Source of the DNA: Ruminococcus sp.
GTDB taxonomy: Bacteria > Bacillota > Clostridia > Oscillospirales > Acutalibacteraceae
Direction of reading: 5' to 3'
DNA: 64,000 bases
NCBI GenBank assembly: GCA_004555265.1
Contig: SFIQ01000005.1
Span: forward strand, 74,076 to 138,075
The notes under the pieces were generated by a model. That model did not search any database and was not told the origin of the DNA. It worked only from the letters and a program-made list of their open reading frames with translations. Shown here one piece after another: positions 17,299-25,991 of the stretch (positions are counted from its first letter, which is position 1; each line of letters opens with the position of its first letter). Made by a program: the position numbers and the translations under genes.

Positions 17299-18538
17299 AA
17301 AAGTGTTGGTGGTCGGCGGCGGTGCCGCAGGCTGTTTTGCGGCGGGCACAGCGGCGGAAAACAACGCAGAGGTGCTTTTGTTGGAGCGCAACGCCAAAAT
17401 CGGCAGAAAACTGATGATTACGGGCAAGGGGCGTTGCAATGTCACCAACAACACAGCGGATATAGACGCCTTAATACGCAATGTGCCCTCAAACGGGCGG
17501 TTTTTATACAGTGCGTTTTCGGGGTTTATGCCGCAGGATACCATTGATTTTTTCGAGGATTACGGTGTGAAGCTCAAAACCGAGCGCGGCAACCGTGTGT
17601 TCCCCGAAAGCGACAAAGCGTCCGATATTGTCGATGCGCTTGACCGGTGGCTTTCGGAAAACGGCGTGAGGAGAATACAGGCGCGCGTCACGGAACTGCT
17701 TACGGAAAACGGCGCGGTAAGCGGCGTCAAAACCGAAGCGGGCGAGACCTATTTTGCCGATTGTGTCATTTTGGCGACAGGCGGCAAATCCTATCCGAAA
17801 ACCGGCTCCACGGGCGACGGCTATACACTTGCGAAAAGCGTCGGGCATACGGTAACGCCCTTGCGCCCGTCCCTGTCGGCACTTGTTTGCCGTGAGGGCT
17901 TTTGCAGTGACTGTATGGGGCTTTCCTTACGGAATGTTGCGCTGACGGTGAAGGACACGAAAACCAAAAAAACGATTTATACCGATTTCGGCGAAATGCT
18001 GTTCACACATTTCGGCGTTTCGGGACCGATGATTTTGTCGGCGAGCGCACACATGCGCGAAATGGCGCCCGAACGCTACGCCTTATCTGTGGATTTAAAA
18101 CCTGCGCTGTCCCCCGAAAAATTAGACGCGCGCGTTCTGCGCGATTTCGGCGAAAATCCCAACAAAGCGATTGCAAATGTCCTGCCGATGCTGTTGCCAC
18201 GCGCCCTCGTGCCGGTGGTTTTGCGGCTGTCGGGTATTCGCCCGAATGAAAAGGTCAATCAGATTACAAAGGCACAGCGGCAAGCCCTCTGCAATACTGT
18301 AAAGTCGTTGCACTTAACAGTTATTGATTTCAATGATATCAAGGAAGCAATCGTGACTTCCGGCGGAATTTCCACGGCAGAAATCAACCCGAAAACAATG
18401 GAAAGCAAGTTGTGTAAATGCTTATATCTTGTCGGAGAATTGCTCGATTGCGACGCTTATACGGGCGGATTTAACCTGCAAATTGCCTTTTCGACGGGGC
18501 GGCTTGCAGGGTATGCGGCAAGCGGCGTCAATTTTTAA
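17288..18538 (+). CDS. NAD(P)/FAD-dependent oxidoreductase, HI0933/YtfP family
   Basis: Flavoprotein of 416 residues with the FAD-binding Rossmann motif VVGGGAAGCFAAGTAAE at the N-terminus, the family signature GRKLMITGKGRCNVTN, VILATGGKSYPKTGSTGDGY, LFTHFGVSGP and a C-terminal VGELLDCDAYTGGFNLQIAF. This family contains BaiN, a bile-acid-pathway enzyme in some gut Clostridia, but most members have no known substrate, and I would not assign one. It begins inside the regulator gene (11-base overlap) and ends 21 bases before cmk, so it is probably co-transcribed with both. Confidence 0.9.
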   Translation: MQPKKVLVVGGGAAGCFAAGTAAENNAEVLLLERNAKIGRKLMITGKGRCNVTNNTADIDALIRNVPSNGRFLYSAFSGFMPQDTIDFFEDYGVKLKTERGNRVFPESDKASDIVDALDRWLSENGVRRIQARVTELLTENGAVSGVKTEAGETYFADCVILATGGKSYPKTGSTGDGYTLAKSVGHTVTPLRPSLSALVCREGFCSDCMGLSLRNVALTVKDTKTKKTIYTDFGEMLFTHFGVSGPMILSASAHMREMAPERYALSVDLKPALSPEKLDARVLRDFGENPNKAIANVLPMLLPRALVPVVLRLSGIRPNEKVNQITKAQRQALCNTVKSLHLTVIDFNDIKEAIVTSGGISTAEINPKTMESKLCKCLYLVGELLDCDAYTGGFNLQIAFSTGRLAGYAASGVNF

Positions 18539-18559
18539 TATAAAAAGGAGACAGTTTTC

Positions 18560-19219
18560 ATGAATGTTGCCATTGACGGCCCCGCCGGGGCGGGAAAAAG
18601 TACCATCGCCCGTGCGGCGGCAAAGAAATTGGGCTTTATTTATGTCGATACGGGTGCGTTGTACCGTGCGGTCGGTGTGTATTCCCTGCGAAATGGGCTG
18701 GACACCGAAAATCCCGAAACGGTAGAGGGCACTTTACCGCATATTCAGGTGGAACTGCAATTTCAGGACGGCGTACAGCATGTGCTGTTGAACGGGGAGG
18801 ATGTGTCCGAAGAGATCCGCACCCCGCAAGCGTCTATGGCGGCGTCTGCTGTGTCGGCAGTGCCCGCTGTGCGGCGGTTTTTGTTTGATTTACAGCGTGA
18901 GATTGCCGCGAAAAACGACTGCATTATGGACGGGCGCGACATCGGCACGGTGGTTTTGCCGCAGGCAGAGGTGAAAATCTTTTTGACTGCGTCCCCCGAA
19001 ACGCGCGCGATGCGGCGGTTTAAAGAATTGCAGGAGAAAGGCGCTCCCGACACCTACGAAGCGGTGCTTGCCGATTTAAAACAGCGCGATTATAACGATT
19101 CCCACCGCGCCGTTGCCCCCCTGAAACCCGCCGAGGACAGCGTTTTGGTCGATACTTCCGCGTTGACGCTCCCGCAGTCGGTAGAAAAAGTCATAGAGGT
19201 AATTAAGGAGAAACTGTAA
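18560..19219 (+). CDS. cmk: Cytidylate kinase
   Basis: Phosphorylates CMP/dCMP with ATP. The 219-residue protein shows the P-loop IDGPAGAGKSTIA, DTGALYRAV, the NMP-binding IMDGRDIGTVVLP and the arginine-bearing ETRAMRRFKELQEKG and RDYNDSHRAVAPL segments. AAAAGGAGAC precedes the ATG. cmk-plsC-ispH/rpsA is a common clostridial order. Confidence 0.96.
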   Translation: MNVAIDGPAGAGKSTIARAAAKKLGFIYVDTGALYRAVGVYSLRNGLDTENPETVEGTLPHIQVELQFQDGVQHVLLNGEDVSEEIRTPQASMAASAVSAVPAVRRFLFDLQREIAAKNDCIMDGRDIGTVVLPQAEVKIFLTASPETRAMRRFKELQEKGAPDTYEAVLADLKQRDYNDSHRAVAPLKPAEDSVLVDTSALTLPQSVEKVIEVIKEKL

Positions 19220-19221
19220 AA

Positions 19222-19866
19222 ATGGATTCTGTTTACGATTTTTCAAAGGTAAAAGAATATAAGACCTATACCGCGTTAAAGCCGCTTGCCGCGGTTGTTT
19301 GCAAAACCGTTCAGCGGTGCACCTATGTCGGTAAGGAAAATATTCCGAAAACGGGCGGTTTTATTTTGGCGTGCAATCACCAAAGCACCTTTGACCCCAT
19401 CGCGTTGGGCGGTGCGGGCGTGCGCGTGGTGCACTTTATGGCAAAAGAGGAACTGTTTGAAAACAAGGCACTCGGTACATTTTTAACGCATATGAACGCC
19501 TTTCCCGTGGTGCGCGGCAAAGGGGATATGACGGCGGTGAATTTTGCCGAGGAGATTATCCGCAACGGCTGGGTGTTAGGGATTTTTCCCGAGGGTACGC
19601 GCTCTCCCGATTATAAACCGATGCGTGCAAAATCGGGCGTGGCGCTGATTGCGAAGCAAACGGGCGCCGATGTACTGCCTGCCGCGATTTATACGGACAC
19701 CGAATACAAACGCGGCACGAAACTCACCGTGCGTTTCGGCACGCTGATTAAAAATGAAGAATTCGGCTTTACGGACGAGGTGAAATCCCGCGAATTAAAG
19801 GACGCTTCGCGCCGCATTATGGATGAAATCACCGCGCTTTGGGAGGAAGGACATTGCAAAAAATAA
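19222..19866 (+). CDS. plsC: 1-acyl-sn-glycerol-3-phosphate acyltransferase
   Basis: Membrane-associated LPLAT-family enzyme making phosphatidic acid from lysophosphatidic acid. Motifs: NHQSTFDPIAL (HX4D catalytic dyad), the FPEGTRSPDYK substrate-binding block and the KSGVALIAKQTGADVLPAAI segment. Two bases separate it from cmk, and its last 13 bases overlap the TTG start of ispH-rpsA, so the three genes look translationally coupled. Confidence 0.93.
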   Translation: MDSVYDFSKVKEYKTYTALKPLAAVVCKTVQRCTYVGKENIPKTGGFILACNHQSTFDPIALGGAGVRVVHFMAKEELFENKALGTFLTHMNAFPVVRGKGDMTAVNFAEEIIRNGWVLGIFPEGTRSPDYKPMRAKSGVALIAKQTGADVLPAAIYTDTEYKRGTKLTVRFGTLIKNEEFGFTDEVKSRELKDASRRIMDEITALWEEGHCKK

Positions 19867-21941
19867 CCCTTGCCAAAACCGCCGGCTTTTGTTTCGGCGT
19901 GAACCGTGCGGTCAATTTGCTTGAAAAAATGGTGGAAAACGGCGAAAAAGCGTGTACCTTAGGGCCGATTATTCACAATCCGCAGGTCATTTCCCATTTT
20001 GAAAACCACGGCGTGCGCGTCATAGACCGCCCCGACGATTGCCATGCGAATGAAACTTTGGTGGTGCGCACCCACGGCGTCGAAAAAGCGGTGCTTTCGG
20101 CGGTAGAAGAAAGCGGCAGACCGTTTTTAAATGCCACTTGCCCGTTTGTCACGAAAATTCATAAAATCGTGCGCGAAAATTCCACACCCGAAAATGTCAC
20201 TTTCATTGCAGGCGACAGCCGCCACCCCGAAGTGGTCGGTATTCGCAGTTACTGCAACGGGCGTTCGTTCGTGTTCAATTCGTATGAAGAACTGCTTTCT
20301 ATCATAGAAAACCACCCGAATTTAGATGAAAACGGGCTGATTTTGGTCTCGCAGACCACTTTTAGCACAAATTCTTTTAAAAAATGTGTAAAAAAAATAA
20401 AAATGGTATATACAAATGCCGTAATTTTTGATACAATATGTAGTGCGACTGAAGAAAGACAGGCGGAGGCGCAAAAACTTTCGCTCGAAAACGATGCGAT
20501 GCTCATCATCGGCGGCAGGCAAAGTTCCAATACTGCCAAGTTGAAAGCCGTTTGCGAACCCAACTGTCCGACTTTTTTGATAGAAACCGCCCAGGAGTTG
20601 AATGGCATTGACCTGTCACGGTTTCACGCAGTCGGCGTTACTGCGGGTGCGTCAACGCCCGACAGTATAATTAAGGAGGTACTAAAAACAATGTCTGAAA
20701 ATCTCAATCAAACACAGGCAGAATTAGTTGAAAAGGAGGAGTCTGCGATGTCTTCTGAAGCAACCAGCTTTGCCGATATGCTTGAAGAATATATAGATAC
20801 AAGCTCCGACCAAAAGGTCGTTGGCCATGTTGTCGCGGTTACCCCGACCGAAATTCAGGTCGAAATCACCGGCAGAAAGCACACCGGCTATGTTTCCGCA
20901 GCAGAATACAGTAACGACCCCACAGCCGATATGACGAAAGAAGTCAAAGTCGGCGATGAGTTGAATCTCATCATCATGAAAACCAACGATATGGAAGGGA
21001 CCGTCGCGCTTTCTAAAAAAAGATACGATGCCATTCAAGCGTGGGACGAGTTGTCCGAAGAAAACGAAGCCCCGGTTGAGGGCAAGGTGACCGGCGTTGT
21101 CGGGGACGGCAAAGGTTTGTTTGTCCAATACAACGGCATTCGTGTGTTCATTCCCGCGTCGCTTTCCAAAATCAATCGCAATGATTCGTTGGAGGATATG
21201 GTCGGTCAAACGGTTTCCTTTAAAATTATTGAGGTTGACCGCCGCCGCCGTCGTGTTGTCGGTTCTATCCGCGCGGCATACAAGGATGTCCGTGCCGCCG
21301 CTGAGGAGGCGTTCTGGGCACAGGCGGAGGAAGGGCAGACCTACACTGGTACGGTGCGTTCGCTTACAAGCTACGGCGCATTCGTTGACATCGGCGGTGT
21401 GGACGGTATGATTCACATTTCCGAGCTTTCTTGGAGCCGCATTAAGCATCCGTCGGATGTTGTTAAAGTCGGCGACACGGTGGAAGTTTACATAAAGGCG
21501 CTCGACCGTGAAAACAAAAAGATTTCTTTGGGCTACAAGAAAGTGGAGGATAACCCGTGGGAAATTCTCAAAAGGGATTATCCTGTCGGTTCGGTGCTCA
21601 AAGCAAAAGTTGTCGGCTTGACCACCTTCGGTGCGTTCGCCAACATCCTGCCCGGCATTGACGGTCTGATTCACATTTCCGAAATTTCTTACAACCACAT
21701 CGGCAACCCGGCAGAAGTTTTGAAAGTCGGCGACGAAGTGGAAGTCAAGCTTTTGGATGTCGATTTCGACAAGAAACGCGTCAGCCTGTCTATCAAAGCG
21801 TTGTTAGACCCGCCCGCACCCGCAACGGATGCTGCGGAAGGCACCCCCGTTTCGATTGACGAATTGGCGGCGGAGGCTGCCGCAGAAGCGGAAAAAGAAG
21901 CAGAAGCAGAGCCTGCTCCCGCAGAAGCGTCTGCCGAATAA
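19854..21941 (+). CDS. ispH: Fused HMBPP reductase (IspH/LytB) and ribosomal protein S1
   Basis: One 695-residue frame. Residues 1-280 are IspH, the [4Fe-4S] enzyme that makes IPP and DMAPP: the three cluster cysteines are in AGFCFGVN, NATCPFVT and FDTICSATEE, with substrate histidines in IIHNPQV and RTHGVEK and the TTFSTNSF segment. After a linker come four S1 RNA-binding domains (starting about residues 321, 409, 494 and 578; the last two are the most canonical, for example GAFVDIGGVDGMIHISELSW) and an Ala/Glu-rich tail. The fusion is known in Clostridia. TTG 19854 follows GGGAGGAAGG. Two strong internal ribosome sites at the junction may also give free S1. Confidence 0.95.
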   Translation: MQKITLAKTAGFCFGVNRAVNLLEKMVENGEKACTLGPIIHNPQVISHFENHGVRVIDRPDDCHANETLVVRTHGVEKAVLSAVEESGRPFLNATCPFVTKIHKIVRENSTPENVTFIAGDSRHPEVVGIRSYCNGRSFVFNSYEELLSIIENHPNLDENGLILVSQTTFSTNSFKKCVKKIKMVYTNAVIFDTICSATEERQAEAQKLSLENDAMLIIGGRQSSNTAKLKAVCEPNCPTFLIETAQELNGIDLSRFHAVGVTAGASTPDSIIKEVLKTMSENLNQTQAELVEKEESAMSSEATSFADMLEEYIDTSSDQKVVGHVVAVTPTEIQVEITGRKHTGYVSAAEYSNDPTADMTKEVKVGDELNLIIMKTNDMEGTVALSKKRYDAIQAWDELSEENEAPVEGKVTGVVGDGKGLFVQYNGIRVFIPASLSKINRNDSLEDMVGQTVSFKIIEVDRRRRRVVGSIRAAYKDVRAAAEEAFWAQAEEGQTYTGTVRSLTSYGAFVDIGGVDGMIHISELSWSRIKHPSDVVKVGDTVEVYIKALDRENKKISLGYKKVEDNPWEILKRDYPVGSVLKAKVVGLTTFGAFANILPGIDGLIHISEISYNHIGNPAEVLKVGDEVEVKLLDVDFDKKRVSLSIKALLDPPAPATDAAEGTPVSIDELAAEAAAEAEKEAEAEPAPAEASAE
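20673..20750 (+). promoter_or_regulatory. Two internal Shine-Dalgarno/ATG pairs at the IspH-S1 junction
   Basis: AAGGAGGT at 20673-20680 lies 10 bases before in-frame ATG 20691, and AAAGGAGGA (20732-20740) lies 7 bases before in-frame ATG 20748. Both are ideal ribosome sites placed exactly after the IspH domain ends, so they could start a free S1 protein of about 400 residues. Confidence 0.6.
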
Positions 21942-21965
21942 TCTGAAAATTCAAGACAAAAAGCA

Positions 21966-21995
21966 GGGGGCAGGTGGAGACTTGCCCCCTTTTTT
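21966..21995 (+). terminator. Intrinsic terminator after ispH-rpsA
   Basis: 9-bp stem (21966-21974 with 21981-21989, one G-U), loop TGGAGA, then TTTTTT. Confidence 0.9.
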
Positions 21996-22020
21996 CTTAA
22001 AAAAGAGATGAGGGAAAACT

Positions 22021-23742
22021 ATGCTCGGTAAAATGATTCCCGCCGCCGTTACCTTAGCGGTAGGCGCGGCAGCGGCAGGGGCTGCCGTAATAAAAAAGAA
22101 AAATATTTGCCCGGTTTGCGAAGTTAAAAAGGCAATGAAGCGTGCCGATGTGCATATCAAAGCTTGTACGCCGTATAACAACGGCGTGGCAAAGACACCC
22201 CCGATGGGTTGGTCAAGTTGGAATACATTTCGCAACAAAATCGATGAAAATTTGATTTTGGAAACCGCCGACGCCATGCAGAAATCCGGCCTGTTGGCGG
22301 CGGGCTACCAATATGTCAATTTGGACGACTGCTGGCAAAGCTCCATGCGTGACGAAAACGGCAAATTGCAGGGGGATTTGACCACATTTCCGTCGGGTAT
22401 TCCCTCACTTGTGCGCCGATTAAACGAAAAAGGGTTTAAGGCGGGGATTTATTCTTCCAATGGCACGCTGACCTGTGAGGATTTGCCCGCTTCCTTAGGG
22501 CATGAGCGCATAGACGCCGAAACCTTCGCCGAGTGGGGCATTGAGTATTTCAAATACGATTTCTGCCACCATCAGTATATGCCCACCACCGCCCCGATGA
22601 TTGACAAAGTTTTAATTGGCGGCGGCGCGCTGCAAGAAGAAATCGTGCTCGAAGCCGAAAACGGCGAGCTGTACGGCGCGGCGAAAATCGTGGATGACGG
22701 CAAAAGTTGTTATGTTACGCGGTTAGACAGCAATTTGGGCGCAATCAAATTCAGTTTTGTCCAAATTCCCGAAGACGGCGAATATGTGCTGACCTTTGTG
22801 GTGCATAAAAAAGGCGAAACCGAGAAATACGCTGTTGTCACCGTCAACGGGGCGGAACAATATCCCGTGACCTTCCCGCCGACCAAATCTTGGTCGCGCG
22901 ACGGCAGAACGCAGATAAAAATCCACCTGAAAAAAGGCGACAACACCTTGGAAATCCGCAATCCGATTGCTTCCAAAATGGACAGCGCCGCTACGCAGTA
23001 TATCGCAATGGGCAAGGAGTTAAAGCGCGCTACGGCAAAATACGCCGCAGAACACGGTGTACCCGAAAAACCGATTGTATTCTCCATTTGCGAATGGGGG
23101 TGGAATAAGCCGTATAAATGGGGCAGTGAAGCGGGCAATCTGTGGCGTACCACGCCCGATATTCAGGCGAATTGGGCGTCGATTGTCGCCATTTACGAAA
23201 CCAATGTCCGTTTGTATAAATATGCGTGCGTCGGCGGTTACAATGACCCCGATATGCTTGAAGTCGGCAACGGTAAGTTGACCGTGGAAGAAAATAAGGC
23301 GCACTTTACCCTTTGGTGTATGATGGCGTCGCCGTTGGTTTTGGGCAATGATATTCGCCTGTTCTTAAAAGCGGACGGCTCTGCGGATACGGACAATCCG
23401 ATTTTGAAAATCCTGACCGATAAAGATTTGATTGCCATAGACCAAGACGAAAAATGCGCGCCCTGCCGCCGCATTAAAACCACAGGGCTTTGCGATATTC
23501 TTGTGAAACCCCTTGCAAACGGCGAAGCGGCGATTTGCTTCTTTAACAAAGCGCCAAAGGCAATGCAGATGACAACTTCTCTGAAAGCCGTTTCCAACAT
23601 GGCGTTTGTCGAGTTGCCGCTGTCCGCAGACGGCTACACCTGCACCGACCTTTGGGCGAAAACCTCGACAGAGGTGTTGGATGCACTCTCGGCAGAAGTG
23701 CCGTCGCATGGCGTCAAAGTGTACCGCGTAAAAGCGAAATAA
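22021..23742 (+). CDS. GH27 alpha-galactosidase with a CBM-like module inserted in the barrel
   Basis: 573 residues. A hydrophobic Ala-rich N-terminus (about residues 6-23) could be a membrane anchor. The catalytic barrel starts at TPPMGWSSWNTF (about 59-70) and continues through YVNLDDCW and GIYSSNG to the nucleophile motif KYDFC (Asp180). It is then broken by about 110 residues (206-318) that look like a CBM6/CBM35-type beta-sandwich (VLEAENGELYG at its start, KKGDNTLEIRNP at its end). The barrel resumes with CEWGWNKPYKWG and GGYNDPDMLEVGNG, the acid/base region (Asp411). Expected to release terminal alpha-galactose from oligosaccharides. No sugar transporter is adjacent. Identification of GH27 is firm; the inserted module is a fold-level inference. 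Confidence 0.9.
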   Translation: MLGKMIPAAVTLAVGAAAAGAAVIKKKNICPVCEVKKAMKRADVHIKACTPYNNGVAKTPPMGWSSWNTFRNKIDENLILETADAMQKSGLLAAGYQYVNLDDCWQSSMRDENGKLQGDLTTFPSGIPSLVRRLNEKGFKAGIYSSNGTLTCEDLPASLGHERIDAETFAEWGIEYFKYDFCHHQYMPTTAPMIDKVLIGGGALQEEIVLEAENGELYGAAKIVDDGKSCYVTRLDSNLGAIKFSFVQIPEDGEYVLTFVVHKKGETEKYAVVTVNGAEQYPVTFPPTKSWSRDGRTQIKIHLKKGDNTLEIRNPIASKMDSAATQYIAMGKELKRATAKYAAEHGVPEKPIVFSICEWGWNKPYKWGSEAGNLWRTTPDIQANWASIVAIYETNVRLYKYACVGGYNDPDMLEVGNGKLTVEENKAHFTLWCMMASPLVLGNDIRLFLKADGSADTDNPILKILTDKDLIAIDQDEKCAPCRRIKTTGLCDILVKPLANGEAAICFFNKAPKAMQMTTSLKAVSNMAFVELPLSADGYTCTDLWAKTSTEVLDALSAEVPSHGVKVYRVKAK

Positions 23743-23770
23743 ACGACAGTAAAAACCGGACGGTTTTCGG

Positions 23771-23797
23771 GCATCCTCCGTAAGGAGGGTGCTCTGT
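23771..23797 (+). terminator. Possible terminator after the GH27 gene
   Basis: 9-bp stem 23771-23779 / 23784-23792 with loop GTAA; the T-run is weak (TCTGTTT). Confidence 0.45.
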
Positions 23798-23868
23798 TTA
23801 TCTTTACCAATAACTTTTTTACTTTCGGGTGGTAGTATGGGACAACAAAGATTTAAAGAGGTGAGATT

Positions 23869-24336
23869 GTGACAAAGATTCAAAAAGACGAGTATGTTTT
23901 CTTTGCAGATGTTGAAAAAACACAAGAGTATTATAAAACACATTCGATTTGTGACTGCGTTTGTTGTCGCAATTATTATGCACAAATCAAAAATAAACTC
24001 CCGAAATTAAATGATTTTTTAAGTGAATTTGGAGTTGATATTACAAAGCCGGATGAAATCATGAGTGTTGAAATGGATGATTACATTGATTATTTCAATG
24101 TGGATTATACCGTATGCGGAAATATGCAATCCATGGGAGAATGTGAAATTGATATATATGATAGTTTATTTTTAAGTATTGTTATCACAAACGGCTTTGC
24201 TTCACCCAACGAACAAACAGGAGAGTATTTTACAATTTCCGTTACGCAAATTACACTCCCTTGGGTGTTAGACGAACCCATCCCCAAAAAAGTTGTTTTA
24301 AAGACAAAAAAGTTTCGGGAACGATTTAAAAAATAA
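23869..24336 (+). CDS. Uncharacterised AT-rich protein with a Cys cluster
   Basis: I do not recognise this 155-residue protein. It starts at GTG 23869 after AAAGAGGTGAG. There is no signal peptide or membrane segment; a CDCVCC cluster near residues 28-33 and isolated cysteines in TVCGNMQSMGECEI could bind a metal. The second half is beta-rich with acidic and aromatic residues and the tail is basic (KTKKFRERFKK). Base composition is clearly more AT-rich than its neighbours, which suggests acquisition. It has its own terminator and stands alone between the GH27 gene and the ylbJ region; a cytoplasmic immunity-like or regulatory role is possible but unsupported. Confidence 0.8.
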   Translation: MTKIQKDEYVFFADVEKTQEYYKTHSICDCVCCRNYYAQIKNKLPKLNDFLSEFGVDITKPDEIMSVEMDDYIDYFNVDYTVCGNMQSMGECEIDIYDSLFLSIVITNGFASPNEQTGEYFTISVTQITLPWVLDEPIPKKVVLKTKKFRERFKK

Positions 24337-24351
24337 GATTTGAAATCAATG

Positions 24352-24381
24352 CTCCGCTTACCATATCAAGCGGAGTTTTTT
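24352..24381 (+). terminator. Intrinsic terminator after the AT-rich gene
   Basis: 8-bp stem CTCCGCTT / AAGCGGAG (24352-24359, 24368-24375) followed by TTTTTT. Confidence 0.88.
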
Positions 24382-24626
24382 CTTAAAATCACTGCTTAAT
24401 CAGTACATACAGCGAGCATCGGATTTTGAAACCAAAATCCATATCACCGGCCGAAAAAGGTTCCCTCTTGCGAAGGGAGCAGGATAGAACGAAAGCGAGA
24501 CTGCGGGAGAGAAAACTCCCTCTCAGTCTCGCTTTGCCGTGATAAATTCTTTTATGACAAGGGTTCAACTTTTTGACACTATCAAGTGATACCTTCATTA
24601 CGAAGTGTCTCCATAGTGTCCTCTTC
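24382..24626. repeat. Gene-free stretch with inverted repeats
   Basis: No convincing gene. Arms 24492-24503 and 24524-24535 (AAAGCGAGACTG and its complement) enclose a second GGGAG/CTCCC pair, a hairpin of the intergenic-repeat type. A further inverted pair GACACTAT / ATAGTGTC lies at 24575-24582 and 24613-24620, just downstream of the minus-strand genes, with the small palindrome TATCAAGTGATA inside it. Confidence 0.6.
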
Positions 24627-24839
24627 TTATAATTCAAAATCCTCCGCCGAAAATTCCTGTAATTTCGGCTTATGCTTTGGTTGCCGTTTCAAAATGTCAT
24701 ATTTATATTTTCGGCACTTGCCGTCTTTTTCCACCACGCCCTTTTTGGGGCACAGTACCGTTTCCCCGTCGGGCGAGGGGCGCGCGTGCGCGCAGTATTC
24801 GCATTTCGGTGCGATTTCGACTTTGGCTTGCTTTTTCAT
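24627..24839 (-). CDS. Small Cys-rich protein, putative zinc ribbon
   Basis: 70 residues starting at ATG 24839, with AGGGG 8 bases upstream. It shows CEYCAHA, then LCPKKGVV and CRKYKYD, i.e. a four-cysteine CxxC...C...C arrangement suited to zinc, followed by a basic tail and an acidic end (EFSAEDFEL). Function unknown. Its first 137 bases overlap the 3' end of the ylbJ frame on the same strand, and it is likely co-transcribed with ylbJ. Confidence 0.7.
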   Translation of the reverse strand: MKKQAKVEIAPKCEYCAHARPSPDGETVLCPKKGVVEKDGKCRKYKYDILKRQPKHKPKLQEFSAEDFEL

Positions 24840-25932
24840 TTCGGTTACCCCTGTCTGTTTCGGCGTTGCCTGTATTGTAGCATACTTTTCGCTTACTTTC
24901 AACCTCCCAAAGGAACAGGATTGCGCAAAGCAACAGCGCCGCCGCGGCGGGTACGGAAACCGACACCCCCGCGTGGGAGAGAACAGCCGTTCCCGCAAAG
25001 GTGTTCACTTCGCAGGGAAAAATTTTTAAAAGCAGAAAACCATACAGCGCTGACAGCGCCGCACTCAAAAGCCGTGCGCAGAAAAAGCGGAGATAAGAAA
25101 CGCCGCAACGGGTTAAATCCGCCAGCACCTGACAATGCACGGCAAGCCCGCCGAAGGAAAGAATTGCCGCAATCACAGGCAGCGGCAAACGCCCTGCGGC
25201 GGCAGTGACACCGTTGGTGACCTCGGTTACATAGACAAGCGCAAGGTGTACGCCCTGCAAAAGCGGCAAGGCTTTCAGCAAGGCGGAAATTCCGCCGAAC
25301 AGCGCGACCCACGCGCAAATTTGTAAGGTGGTTTGCGTTGCTTCGCTGACCGATTGCGTGAACGCCGCGGAAAGCTGAATGTGCAAAACGCGGCTTTCGT
25401 ATTTTGCTGTATTTTTCGGCGGTTTCGGGAAGGTGAATCGCAGTAGCAGTCCGACCGTCAGCGCCGCAAGACATAACGCGCCGTACAGAACACCGCCGAT
25501 GCGCGCACTGCCGTAGAGCCCCACCCCGACGGCGGAAAGGACAAACGCCGGACCGGCATTGAAACAGAACAGGCACATGGCTATCGCTTGCCGCCTCGTG
25601 ATTTGCCCGTTTGCAAACAGATTCGCCGTCATTTTGATTCCAACGGGAAAGCCCCCGACCATGGACAACAGCAACACGCCCGCGCTTTCTCCCGGCAGGC
25701 GAAACAGCCGTGTCGTAAAATGCGAAAGCCGCGCGCCGCAAATCGTGCACAATCCCGAACGCAGAAAAAATCCCGACAGCACCAGAAACGGAAATAGCGA
25801 GGGCACAAGCGTTTTTGCACATAGCAACAGCGCATTTTGCACGCCTGCCGCACAAATTTGCGGTTGCAAAAACAACCCGATGCATGCGGCAGCGAAAATT
25901 CCATACACCCACACACGCAATGCTTTTTGCAT
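24703..25932 (-). CDS. ylbJ: YlbJ-type sporulation integral membrane protein
   Basis: 409-residue polytopic protein of the nucleoside-recognition (Gate) family. Several hydrophobic helices and the family segments VPSLFPFLVLSGFF, GGFPVGIKMTANLFANG and FNAGPAFVLSAVGVG match YlbJ, a mother-cell membrane protein of spore formation in Bacillus. ATG 25932 follows AAGGGGA. The C-terminal 55 or so residues are polar and Arg-rich and lie over the start of the small Cys-rich gene, so this tail may be non-functional extension. It diverges from yqfC-yqfD. Confidence 0.85.
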   Translation of the reverse strand: MQKALRVWVYGIFAAACIGLFLQPQICAAGVQNALLLCAKTLVPSLFPFLVLSGFFLRSGLCTICGARLSHFTTRLFRLPGESAGVLLLSMVGGFPVGIKMTANLFANGQITRRQAIAMCLFCFNAGPAFVLSAVGVGLYGSARIGGVLYGALCLAALTVGLLLRFTFPKPPKNTAKYESRVLHIQLSAAFTQSVSEATQTTLQICAWVALFGGISALLKALPLLQGVHLALVYVTEVTNGVTAAAGRLPLPVIAAILSFGGLAVHCQVLADLTRCGVSYLRFFCARLLSAALSALYGFLLLKIFPCEVNTFAGTAVLSHAGVSVSVPAAAALLLCAILFLWEVESKRKVCYNTGNAETDRGNRNEKASQSRNRTEMRILRARAPLARRGNGTVPQKGRGGKRRQVPKI

Positions 25933-25970
25933 GGAAATAATCCCCTTTTTTGACGGTCTCGGTACTGAAT

Positions 25971-25991
25971 TTATATGCGTGCGCATACATT
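25971..25991 (+). promoter_or_regulatory. Possible sigma-E (mother-cell) promoter of yqfC-yqfD
   Basis: CATACATT at 25984-25991 matches the sigma-E minus-10 element and lies 22 bases before the yqfC ATG; the minus-35 candidate (CTGAAT, about 25965-25970) is weak. yqfCD is sigma-E dependent in Bacillus, which supports the guess. A perfect palindrome TATGCG-TG-CGCATA overlaps it. Confidence 0.35.

Noticed and set aside
20724..21698. 324-codon minus frame within ispH-rpsA
   Set aside because: Antisense shadow of the S1 domains.
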